Source: Histoplasma ohiense
Taxonomy: Eukaryota > Ascomycota > Eurotiomycetes > Onygenales > Ajellomycetaceae
DNA length: 64,000 nt
NCBI GenBank assembly: GCA_017607445.1
Contig: JAEVHH010000001.1
Coordinates: 5,270,001 to 5,334,000 of the forward strand
Direction of reading: 5' to 3'
Numbering within the stretch: position 1 is the stretch's first letter; the number at the start of each line of letters is the position of its first letter. Below the pieces are notes generated by a model. It had not been told where the DNA came from. It ran no database searches and saw only the letters and a list, made by a program, of their open reading frames with translations. This document shows positions 45,966 to 55,874 of the stretch, piece after piece. Both the position numbers and the translations under genes were made by a program.

Positions 45966-47406
45966 AGTACAATGAGAAACAAATCGGGTAGCTGATGGGC
46001 CACCACTGAAGCAGATGTCGGAAGGAGCGGGAGCAAAGACCTCGAGAGTCTACTTAGTCACTCATATTTGGGAGGGAGGGGACTATCTGGCCGCAGGAGA
46101 GGGAATCTTTAGAGAAGGTTAGGCCGAGGTTTTGAAGCCACTCGATTTCGATGAGTGACCGCCTGCGGCGAGAGAATTAATGAGACCCTGGGTGGTTGTT
46201 GGGTGGGATAAATGGCCTTGGAAGTGATCCAGGAGAAACAGAGAGGATACTTACAAAGGACTGAGCCGAAGGGATCGAGTGTTCTTGGTTGGGAATGCGT
46301 GATGGTCAGGCTTAAGTCCACCGTGACTAACAATCACTAACTGACCTTGGACAGCCGCCGACTGGTGAAAGATAGACTTGTTTCAGGGCCGCATTAGTCG
46401 CAGGGCATCACCAAAAGAAAGTAATCACGCTAGAGAAGTTCTGGCGGTGGGTATTATAGAACGAGTGTTGTGAGCAAGGAAATGCAGGGAAACTGGTTCC
46501 AGAAATAGTCCGGGTCTCAGCCTACGACATTATCTGGGTCCGTGGCAGAAAGATACAACAATAATCCGTGAAGATGATGATGATGAAGTCGAAGCAAAGT
46601 TGAAGCGATTCGGAGCGAGCTGAGGTTGATTGAGGTCACGTATGATGCCAGAGCGGGTCCGGGGTCCCGTGATTACGGAGATATGTTGTTCCGAGGGCTG
46701 TGTCATTGTTTCATGAACGTTGAACAAGCATTGCAAGAGTGAGAGAAGATGATTCGGTATGCTGGGATTCGAAGCGAGAGGGAGTGCAGATAGAAGGCAG
46801 AGAGGCGAGGAAGGGTTTCATTAAACAGCTCCCATTCCGATATAGCAACTACTAGTACTATTGAACTTGAACTGCTAACTAGCCCCCAAACCACTTTCAA
46901 CCCATCATGTCTCTGGGATCAATGTCATGACGCCCATATCCACATGGGTTAGACAATGTCTGGTCTACAATATTCCGTGGCGAGAACTGAACATACCCAA
47001 TACACATTCATTTACTCCATCCATCTTATGATCATTGAGACATTACTCCGTACAATCATCGCCTTTGTAGGTATGTCCTCTCTATTGGACAACCCATGTC
47101 CAAAACGGATTAATATTTATCCGTGATTTGCTCAAAGCTGATGAGGACTGCGAAAGTAACGACCATCCTTGAGAAGAAACAGTCTAGATATTGTCCTGGC
47201 CATGAGGGAGTAAGAAGAATCGAAATAAGAAAAGCCAGGCTGCAGGATTACTGTTTGATTGGTTCTGGAATATCACAGCAATGACGTTTGCAACTGTCAG
47301 TAACAGGGTTACGCGATGATCTTTGGAGCAACACGTTCGGCAATGCCATGCTCGCCTTGACAAGACAAGCCATTTTAACCTGATTGGTCCCCGCGTCGGG
47401 TCATTG
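45966..47406. other. Divergent promoter region between the RING-H2 gene and RRN11
   Basis: About 1.4 kb without a recognisable gene. One TACTCCGTA is at 47044-47052. Short open frames appear to be chance. Confidence 0.55.
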
Positions 47407-48810
47407 ATGTCTTTATCATACTTCTCTCTTCCGCTTGCCACATGGCAGCAACCAGCGAGTTGGCGTACTGCGCGGTATGAAGCAAACAAACGCAAGCAAA
47501 ATGATCATATAGAAGTGGATGAGGTATCCACCACAAGCACCAGCGATGATGACGCCGGTGTAGCCAGCAATCCCCAAAACAGTGCAGATGATGGGAAAGG
47601 TACCCGCTCCCGTCCGAAGTCACCGATAGTTTTGTCACCAAATGAGGCACACCAGTATCGGGTTGCTGGCCTGCCATTTCATAGAGCACTCCCAGGTGGA
47701 AGCTTTCCCCATTCGAGACCTGGACCAAGCAAGAGCAAGCCTTCCAGGATCAGCCAAAGGGAGATCGAGAGGGAGCTGTCTCAGCTATCACCACCAATCT
47801 TCATTCCCAGGTCTGCAGACCAGAACAACAGTCTACGACTGCTGCACCTGAATGTAATTACAACAATACTCCATCGATGTCTGCTAGAAGGCGATTACGC
47901 GCGGGCTGGGAGAGCATGGGGCTTGATCCTACGTGATGAATTCGGGGGTCATGGCATGGATGTCCGAAGCAGTGGACGGTGGGGGATTGGTGCGGAAATC
48001 CTGCTATGGAGTGATCGCAACCCGATAGCGGAGTCGTCAGCATCATTACAGACTGGAAATGCTGACAGCGCGAACTTCCTACCCCGAAGACAGTGGTTTA
48101 CCCGCAGAGGATTTGAGCGCGCCAAGAGCTACTACGAGCGCCTCATACTCCAGTTTCCATACCGTAAAGCCGCACCGACAGCATTGAGTCCACTGGACTT
48201 CTATCCCGCGATGTTCGGGCTTTGGATTTCGCTCGTGCAAGAAGAAAGCCAGTCGGCGCGAGACGCGGTTGTGATGGACATGCCGGGCATGACAGAAACG
48301 TACGACTTTGACAACCCGGCTCGGGATGATAATATGTCTATATCCGGTGCCATATCCCAACAGCCCGACAGTAGAAATAATCGAAAAGAAGATACAATTG
48401 TTGAAGCCCGTCGTAAGGAACTCGAGGAAGCCCAACAAATAGCAGCGCAGATGGATGAGTTATTGATTTCCCCGCCGTTTTCGGATAGCTATGAGCTCCT
48501 GCGGTTACGGGGAATGTTGTCCTTGTGGATCGCGGATTTGTTTGTAATATCCGTCTTCCCAGAGAATGACGATATGAGCAATGTCCCGGGTATGAGGGAC
48601 TTTGATGGTGACCAGACCATGTTTTCTGATGATGATGCTGGCTACACGGACTCGGTGCTTGCGCGTATGGAGCAAGGGTCGGGAATGCACAAGAAGATGG
48701 CAGAAGTGGAGAAGGCCAATGTATTTTTCGAAAAGGCAAAGGCCAAAGCGAGCAGGAAGCAGACGTCATTGCCTCTCGATGAGGTAGATGAAGATGACTC
48801 TGTTATCTAA
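47407..48810 (+). CDS. RRN11: RNA polymerase I initiation factor, Rrn11-like
   Basis: A single exon of 467 codons. The best start is the ATG at 47407 (MSLSYFSLPLATWQQPASW); the frame is open 28 codons further up but has no ATG there. The recognisable core, about residues 135-180 (LRLLHLNVITTILHRCLLEG then DYARAGRAWGLILRDE), and FERAKSYYERLILQFPYR further on, match the TPR-like helices of the Rrn11 family. Rrn11 is a subunit of the core factor that recruits Pol I to the rDNA promoter. An acidic region (PENDDMSNVPGMRDFDGDQ) and a basic C-terminal helix follow. Identification rests on family resemblance recalled by eye. Confidence 0.72.
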   Translation: MSLSYFSLPLATWQQPASWRTARYEANKRKQNDHIEVDEVSTTSTSDDDAGVASNPQNSADDGKGTRSRPKSPIVLSPNEAHQYRVAGLPFHRALPGGSFPHSRPGPSKSKPSRISQREIERELSQLSPPIFIPRSADQNNSLRLLHLNVITTILHRCLLEGDYARAGRAWGLILRDEFGGHGMDVRSSGRWGIGAEILLWSDRNPIAESSASLQTGNADSANFLPRRQWFTRRGFERAKSYYERLILQFPYRKAAPTALSPLDFYPAMFGLWISLVQEESQSARDAVVMDMPGMTETYDFDNPARDDNMSISGAISQQPDSRNNRKEDTIVEARRKELEEAQQIAAQMDELLISPPFSDSYELLRLRGMLSLWIADLFVISVFPENDDMSNVPGMRDFDGDQTMFSDDDAGYTDSVLARMEQGSGMHKKMAEVEKANVFFEKAKAKASRKQTSLPLDEVDEDDSVI

Positions 48811-49787
48811 ACTTGGTGAAAGCCTCTAGCTCGTCACGCTGATCACGGCTGTCTTGAATTCATGTTCGGAGACGGAAATGGCATGAAATTAACTGCGACT
48901 TCGGTCATTACATATCTTCCGCTATGAGGTCTCTGCTGTAGCTGTATGCTGAAGAGGATGTGACGACATCTGCCTCTAATTTACGATTAGTTCCATGGGC
49001 TAGCATGATATGGAACGTTGAGAGAGAAGGCAACGAGGTATACCTCCCTTGAATGTGATATCAATACCCATGTCAACACGATGACATTACGGTTGTGTGA
49101 AACAAAAATTTATACTCATGTAATCTACCGCTCAGCGCCCGCTCAGCGCCCGCTTTGTCCACTCAATGCCTACACAAATCTTCATACTTAAGTCCAGCTT
49201 CAAAATTCAATATCATGACCCATGAAGCAGTTGACATAATGTTTTTTTATGTCTTCTGAATACTGCCATAAACTTAATAGGTTAGCCGATTGTAAATATT
49301 TATCAATATTTATAGTTATTAATTTTATAATTTTACAGTTTTATTAGTGTTTCTGTTATAGATAGAAATCATTGTCTAGAAATGAAAAGGTAACTACTAG
49401 CAATGACCTCATGAGAACGTCTATGAGTTTGATGCTTGGCGACTAAGTTAGGTGTCAACCGCCCCATAACATCTACCATAAGGGTCAGAACTGTTTCGAT
49501 TTCCATTTCTAGTGTCCTATACCTCCGTCCTGTGGCCCGATATTAGATACAGATCAGAGAGAACGAAATATATTTGACATGTAGGACAGCCCAATCAGGC
49601 AGGCGAGATCATGTGACGACATGTTTGTTGAGACTTGCTTTGACCTCAGCTCCTGATTCCTGTGCAGCACCACTGATGGGGAGGGTTGTGGAAGTGGGCA
49701 TTGCCACAGTAACCATCTGAACATATACACTGAACGTGTACCTATCCTTTTGTACCAAACCGTTTCAAAATTCTTCATTCTCTCGTA
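48811..49787. other. Spacer between RRN11 and ECM11
   Basis: About 1 kb, no gene recognised. A direct duplication of GCTCAGCGCCC lies at about 49131-49152, and an AT-rich stretch is at about 49250-49390. Confidence 0.6.
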
Positions 49788-51383
49788 ATGGCGGTGGCGG
49801 AATACGTTCGAGGCAAGGCATTGCAAAATGATATCCCACCTTCTCAGGGCGGCAAATATGTTACAGGCAACCCCTCAAGGGAACTCATGGCGAATATGGC
49901 TAGAGTCAAAGTGCCAACGACGAGATTGAGTGAGAAACCCTTATCTGCAGCTGGGACTACTGGGGAACATCGACCAGTCACAGCAAGCAAAATCCAAGGG
50001 CAGCCCACGGGGTTCCAAGTACCAACAAGCCAAGCAACACCAAAGGATATATTTGATACTGATGTGGAAACTGTCGATGATTCTACTACCACAGTTGCGA
50101 GCTTCATTCGAGAGCCAGATGGTCGCAAGCATGATTTCCAGCTTGACCCAGACCCTCCTCAACTTACCAGTCAGGATGAGAATGACTTGCCATCAAATGT
50201 TCAGTATAGCCAGGGTAATTCTCGTGGTCGAAGTGCGCTGGAGGAGAGGATGATTATGGAGCTTGGCTCTGATCCAGAATACGTGCATGAGGATATTATA
50301 GTGCCGCGGGATACACATATGCAAGGCGATGAGGCCCAAACTGGAGATGAGGATGACTTTGATGGAGATGATGCCCAATTATTTGATTGGAGAAACAACA
50401 ATGACACCAATGGAGAGCCGCTCAGTTGGCAGAATATCGAAGCGGTCCTGCGCGATACCAAAGCTCCCCTGCCCGTGCAAAACCTGCAGCAGCAAATCAA
50501 CATTAATCCGCGTTCTATCCCTAAGCAATCGGATTACGAGAGCTACTCGGATAGTAATATGTATACGCCTAAAGCAACGCAGAGACATTCTACTGGTGGT
50601 CGGCTCCTGACGAGATCTCGTTTTGGCACCCCAAATCCGCGTGGTGGAGCTCCTCTTGATGGGGAAAAATTCTTTGGTACACGGCCAATTCCACAAACGT
50701 CACCCTCCCGCACGGTCATTTTATCTCCACAGTCACAACATGCCTCTCAACCAAACATTACAAAACCCAACAAACCCAACCCTCTACAATCGATACATGA
50801 CAACCATGATCCGTACAGCCACGGTGGGCTTTTCGACATCACAGATCTAAGTGCCTTAGACAGTTCTTCATCCGACAACAGCACAGACAATCAGCAGACA
50901 TATGCATCTCTACGCCTGTCCACGCTATCCTCTCTCTCCACCAAACGCCCCTTGGACGAATTCCCATCCGACTATCCCCCAAATATCTTGGAAACAAAAA
51001 CTTTTGCCGACCTCCGAGCGGAATCATTCGATTATAACCCAGCCGCTCCACAGCTTATCTTCCAGCCGCAGGATCCACCCATCCCACTTTCAGAGAAACT
51101 CGCTCGACTAAAGGTACTGACAGACGAGCAGCGCCAAACGTTCTTCGCATCACTGAAACTCACGGAGTGGGAAGAGAGCGGCGATTGGATCATTGAACAG
51201 TTTAGCCTCCTGCTTCAACGGACGAAAGAGGCCAGGCGCGAACGCCGGAAAGTGGCTGCTTTGTTTGAGAAAGAGATTGAGAGGAGGTATGAACTTGTGC
51301 AGGTGGAAGGGAAAGGGATCGGCCAGAGATTAGAAGAGATGAGGATGGGAGGGATGGACGTTTTAAAGGTGCGGGTTTCGTGA
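49788..51383 (+). CDS. ECM11: Ecm11-like meiotic protein
   Basis: A single exon of 531 codons starting at ATG 49788. Most of the protein is low in complexity, with acidic stretches (TGDEDDFDGDDAQLFDW) and Ser/Thr/Pro-rich linkers. The C-terminal 100 residues form the conserved part: LTDEQRQTFFASLKLTEWEE, DWIIEQFSLLLQRTKEARR, and a charged helix reaching FEKEIERRYELVQ. This arrangement fits the Ecm11 C-terminal domain. In yeast Ecm11 is SUMOylated and works with Gmc2 in synaptonemal complex assembly during meiosis. The N-terminal half would not be recognised on its own. ECM11 and the next gene are convergent. Confidence 0.68.
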   Translation: MAVAEYVRGKALQNDIPPSQGGKYVTGNPSRELMANMARVKVPTTRLSEKPLSAAGTTGEHRPVTASKIQGQPTGFQVPTSQATPKDIFDTDVETVDDSTTTVASFIREPDGRKHDFQLDPDPPQLTSQDENDLPSNVQYSQGNSRGRSALEERMIMELGSDPEYVHEDIIVPRDTHMQGDEAQTGDEDDFDGDDAQLFDWRNNNDTNGEPLSWQNIEAVLRDTKAPLPVQNLQQQININPRSIPKQSDYESYSDSNMYTPKATQRHSTGGRLLTRSRFGTPNPRGGAPLDGEKFFGTRPIPQTSPSRTVILSPQSQHASQPNITKPNKPNPLQSIHDNHDPYSHGGLFDITDLSALDSSSSDNSTDNQQTYASLRLSTLSSLSTKRPLDEFPSDYPPNILETKTFADLRAESFDYNPAAPQLIFQPQDPPIPLSEKLARLKVLTDEQRQTFFASLKLTEWEESGDWIIEQFSLLLQRTKEARRERRKVAALFEKEIERRYELVQVEGKGIGQRLEEMRMGGMDVLKVRVS

Positions 51384-52485
51384 TGAAAAAATAAAGATAA
51401 AATCGTTTATTTTGTCACTTTTCTTGCTGTATACTACTAATCTCCATTTTTATGGGCTACCTTACCGTACCTGTTATTTTGTAACGATACCCTGGTATTC
51501 CCCCCACTCCCAACCGAGCCTGGCCAGAGTCTCTGGTGGCTGAGCAGCGCTCGCTCGCAGAATGGTGACATGGAAAGGAAGACCTTGATTACTCTTAGAC
51601 ATGGCTGTTAACTTTCCTTTGATGATGCTTTTTTTTTTTTTTTTTAGATTTTTTCGCCCTCAGCCATATTTCACTTTATTTGTTTTCCTGCCCTTTTTAT
51701 ATTCATACAGATGGCGTTGAGAAATGGAGGGTTTGTCGAACGCGTGGGGATGGCTGAAGCAATGACGTGCGGCCAAGGCGAAGAAGATAATCGATAATCA
51801 TGCCTTCGCTTAATAGATAATAGAAGATATCATGAAAAATACAAATATTTATTTTATTGATTGACTGATTGGTCGGATGAGAACGTTATTTCATACGGCG
51901 TTGGAAATAAAAATATAAGGAAGTATACAAACTAACAAAAGAGTAACAGCAACAGAAGGCGCGAGACAGGAGTGGAAAAATGGACAAAGAAAAAAGTAAA
52001 TAAAACAAGAAAAGAAACCGAAGAAACACGCTTAAATCACATCCGCTCCCAATGACATTTATGATCTATACTCTTCGAGATGGATAGCACTCTTCTTTTT
52101 GCTTGGGCATTCTTTTCGGTCAGCGTCACCCCGGGCCCAAACATGCCCTGGAATATACGTATATATGTATTCTAGGGGGGAAAAAACACCAAGTTCGATA
52201 TAATTTCGGAATTTAATATCAAAAGCCTTAAAGAAAGCCCTCTCCCAACAGTGATAAAAGACAGGTGATGTTAAGGAAAAAATGGAATACCAGGCCAAAA
52301 TGAGACGGAGAATCGCTGAACAGGAAGTGGATCGATGTTGTTGGGAGATATGGGTATCAATGCAAGAGGTTGGGAAAATAATGAAAAGAGGTTAGGAGCT
52401 AGTCGAATAGTCGAAGTGATCCGGAGCTGAAGGACAATGGAGAGGGGGGAGGGGAGAAGAAGGAAAAGAAGTAAAAAGGAGGCTT
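51384..52485. other. Spacer between convergent ECM11 and VPS9-domain genes
   Basis: About 1.1 kb of 3-prime regions. A T-run of about 17 is at 51630-51646. No gene recognised. Confidence 0.6.
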
Positions 52486-54723
52486 TTAGGAAGTACCAGG
52501 TTCTTTCAAGAACAGGGCAAGCCGCTTGTAATCTTCGAGTAGCTCGGGAATATCGCTCATTCTAAGCTCTCCAGCATCCGACATTTCCAAGAATCGCTTG
52601 ATTGGAGGTTTAAATTCGGCGGTGTTGATGACGTTTGTGCTCGTGTTAGTCTTCTGTGGAGCGGGAGTGCTAGAGCGGCTTGATATGGACTCTGCTGTTT
52701 TCGGCTTGTCTGTGGTTAATACCGTGTCGTGAGAAGGGTCAGGTGCGCTTCGCCCGAATCCACGGATCATGCCTGGAATGTGGTTTAAAGGATTTAAGGT
52801 ATTGCCGATACTCTTCATTGACCCGAATGGCGGAGCCGTTAGTTGGTTTGCGGGGTAGGAGAAAATCGATCCAGAATTAGGTGCGGCGGGAGTGGATGGT
52901 TCTCTGCTGGAGGAGATAGCTTTTGACCCACTACCGCTGTTCCCCGAGCTACCCGTGCTATTCTGTCTGGATAACATTCGCCCACCGATAAGCCCGAGGA
53001 GTCTATCTTCAGCTTTCCCGTTGCTGTCGGTTTCGTCTAAAATGGGCGAGGTAGTGACCAACCGCCGAGCATCATCCAGAGTTTTTGGAACAAGCGTAGA
53101 TATCCCATTCGGCTCCCCGTTTTGTCTGCTTTGAACTTCCCTCAAGCGGCCAAAGAGAAAGTTGAAGCTATTATCAAGTGTGTTGCTGATATTTTTGAAT
53201 CCCTGGTCAGCAGTGTTTCTAACAGCATCATTGGCAGCACCAAGAACTTTAGCTGAAGGTTGAAGGAGGTTAGTGAGACGCCGCTGTGGCGAAGGATCGC
53301 CTTCATTTGACATCAACCGCCGTCCTGAATCCGATTTTCCCACTTCAAACGAGAGTTGAGAAGCGGTCGAAGAAGGAGAAATTGTTGAAGGGCTCTTGCT
53401 TGTTGGGGCATCATGCCGGATAGAGGTGGGGTTAGAAGCGATCCGAGGAGAGTTCAATGCACCGTCTTGTGTTTGGTCTGTTTGTAAACTGTTTAGGTCC
53501 ACATTCTCTAGGAAGCTGATGGCTGCTTCTAGGTTAGTCAAGCAGTACGCTGCTTCGCCATCGAGTCTACTTGATGCTCTAAAGCGCTGAATGAACAGTA
53601 GATTACTTATAATGTTGATGCCTTCTGCTGGTGTAGTTATTAGGATGTATATCAGGGTTGGTAATATTTCGTCAGCAGAAGAGGATGACGGAAGAACTAT
53701 TGTCAATGTATCGACGATAGCCTTGTGGGCAGCAGTAAGATGATGGAGTTTGCCTAAGGGGAATTTTTCATCGTTCATTCTGATTAAACTTTCTCGGGCA
53801 GAGGTTAGGAATTTTGACGCTTCAGATTCTTCGGATCCGTCCAGATCCCAAGCCTTAATCCCCAGGTCCTTGAGTCCAATACCAACAAGTGCTAATGCCG
53901 CGGTCTTGGAGCGTAGTTTCTCGTCTCTGACTTCATCCAAAGAATTTTTGTGGCGCCATATCTTGTCGTATACAGCTTCACAGGCCCGCCGCTCGACTGC
54001 CTCCTCGAGGGCATGACCTTTGTATTGTAAGATCTTGCGGGCTCTGCGTTTCTCTGCCACCTCTTCCGCTGTCAGCATTTGCTGGTCAGTAGTAAGCTTT
54101 TCAGAGCCCTTTGATTGATCTTTGGACAAGGGATCACGTTGAATTTTCCCAGAAATTTGAGGAGGGGAAGGAGATGAGAGAGTTTCGCGGTGCAAACGAG
54201 AGGCCAGTGTCGAAATATGGGTTGATATATGCGCGGCGGCACGCACATAAAAGTCTTGAAAGAGGCCCGAAAGCTTATCTATGGAGGGTGGAGTTGAGTA
54301 CACTTTCGCGCTGAGAGAGGCAATAAACCTGAATAGATAATAGATAACTATTAATTGCGTGGCTACCTTTGAGATCTGGAGATCTATCACTAACCTATCA
54401 GTCAAGCTAGCTAGCTCTATGGGAAGCTCAAAATGGTCCGCCGGATATGGCAGCTGGGAATGGGAGGCATCAGGCTTGCCAAGTAGCCGCCCATCCGCCA
54501 AATCTATCGAGTCTCTTTTCGCAAAAAGGTCTGATTCTCCATATAGAGGGTCTGGGTCCAAAGGGGTAAGAGGAGAAGTCTCTGCTTGCACGTCCTGAGT
54601 TAAAATCCCCTGCACTGCCTTTGCGCGGTTTCGAGGAAAAGAGCTGGATGATGTGTCCTCCATACGGGAGAATGATTTTGATGTCTGGGCCCCGACCAGC
54701 CGCGGAGTGGAATCAGCGGACAT
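52486..54723 (-). CDS. VPS9-domain Rab5-type guanine nucleotide exchange factor
   Basis: Two exons on the minus strand, 54395-54723 and 52486-54328, giving 723 residues. The 66-base intron is a multiple of three without stops, so the unspliced frame also reads through. Splicing is preferred because GTTAGT and TTCAG borders give SLTDRFIASLSAKV. The VPS9 domain covers about residues 220-420. It includes AVERRACEAVYDKIW, LGKLHHLTAAHKAIVDTL, SADEILPTLIYILI with the catalytic Asp, and GEAAYCLTNLEAAISFLENV with the conserved Tyr. These activate Vps21/Rab5-class GTPases in endosome traffic. The C-terminal half is Ser-rich and probably disordered. It is closer to Muk1/Vps9-like fungal GEFs than to a named ortholog. 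Confidence 0.87.
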   Translation of the reverse strand: MSADSTPRLVGAQTSKSFSRMEDTSSSSFPRNRAKAVQGILTQDVQAETSPLTPLDPDPLYGESDLFAKRDSIDLADGRLLGKPDASHSQLPYPADHFELPIELASLTDRLVIDLQISKVATQLIVIYYLFRFIASLSAKVYSTPPSIDKLSGLFQDFYVRAAAHISTHISTLASRLHRETLSSPSPPQISGKIQRDPLSKDQSKGSEKLTTDQQMLTAEEVAEKRRARKILQYKGHALEEAVERRACEAVYDKIWRHKNSLDEVRDEKLRSKTAALALVGIGLKDLGIKAWDLDGSEESEASKFLTSARESLIRMNDEKFPLGKLHHLTAAHKAIVDTLTIVLPSSSSADEILPTLIYILITTPAEGINIISNLLFIQRFRASSRLDGEAAYCLTNLEAAISFLENVDLNSLQTDQTQDGALNSPRIASNPTSIRHDAPTSKSPSTISPSSTASQLSFEVGKSDSGRRLMSNEGDPSPQRRLTNLLQPSAKVLGAANDAVRNTADQGFKNISNTLDNSFNFLFGRLREVQSRQNGEPNGISTLVPKTLDDARRLVTTSPILDETDSNGKAEDRLLGLIGGRMLSRQNSTGSSGNSGSGSKAISSSREPSTPAAPNSGSIFSYPANQLTAPPFGSMKSIGNTLNPLNHIPGMIRGFGRSAPDPSHDTVLTTDKPKTAESISSRSSTPAPQKTNTSTNVINTAEFKPPIKRFLEMSDAGELRMSDIPELLEDYKRLALFLKEPGTS

Positions 54724-55874
54724 TTTGTCGGGCTACATGTAAGTTGATGGGAATTCCAGAATTCTGTTAAAACGAAGTTGAGAATCACAATGCCATGGTG
54801 AGCGTAACGGGAAATCGAGTATAGATTAGATGCTAGGCATCGACTTTTGAGCTGATTGGTGGTAAACAGAAGGCAGGGCGGCTGTCATTAGGCCATATCA
54901 CAAACTTTCGGTCCTTCAGCCAGCTGATGTCCGGCAGAGATTGTGTGCTACTCTGCCTAAGAGTTGCGAAGAAGTTGATTGACGTGGTTTGATGCGCAAT
55001 AACGGTTCCAGGGTTTCAGAACAGGTCACCTGATTGCTCAGCTCCAGAGCTAATAAAAGAACAGTAGCTAAGAGGAAAAAGCAGTAGTTTAATGATACTG
55101 CCAGTGGTAAACAAATTAGGATGAGAAGAACTATTGCTATTGTTCAAATGAAGATACAATGGAGGTGACTAAAAGTCAAAACACACACTGGAACGGCTAT
55201 ATGGAGAAGATTGGACACCTAGAAGCCAACTAAGGTGGCAAGCCCTGGGGGTTGTGGTATCGAATAGAGAATCTTCAATAAAAAGGAACTGCTGTACAAA
55301 GACAATCACCGCCCACAATAAAACCAGAATGTCAGCTCAGAATCAATTATCAACGAGTTTCCCTGTGGGATAAAGGCGAAACATGATGCCGGGAATTGTT
55401 ACGGAGTACAGATCTGTATGGAGTTCGTCTCGTGTAACCATCTTGTTCGTCCCGTGACTTGGGTTTGGATTAGTTATCACGCAGAAACACTTTCGGCGGT
55501 TCTATTGGTTGGAGATGTATTAGTAGGTATGTATTAGTCATATGTGAGTGTATTTTAGATGGCCTTCGAATGGCTTGGCGAAACTCCGAAGTTTGGCCTG
55601 GGTCTTTCCAACTGCCTGGGATCCCAGCATCACTCTACAGCAGCTCACTAGCTGCGGCGTGGATTCTTTACTTCCTCAAGGGTTTCAATAGCTAACTAGA
55701 TATAAGAAATCACGTATCGGGAACTCCAGCGTCATCGCTGCGCGCCGCTATCTTCTAGGATCTGTCAACAACTCTTCCCAACACTTCCGTCTGGCTGAAC
55801 AAGTAATCTTGTATGGCCTGCAGCAGCACCATTCACCCGAAGAAGCTATCTGTTATCGATACATATTTTACAAT
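54724..55874. other. Divergent promoter region between the VPS9-domain gene and ATG15
   Basis: About 1.15 kb without a recognised gene. One TACGGAGTA (at 55400-55408) is present. Confidence 0.6.

Noticed and set aside
47323..47406. N-terminal extension of RRN11 from 47323
   Set aside because: The start would be TTG; the first ATG in frame is at 47407.
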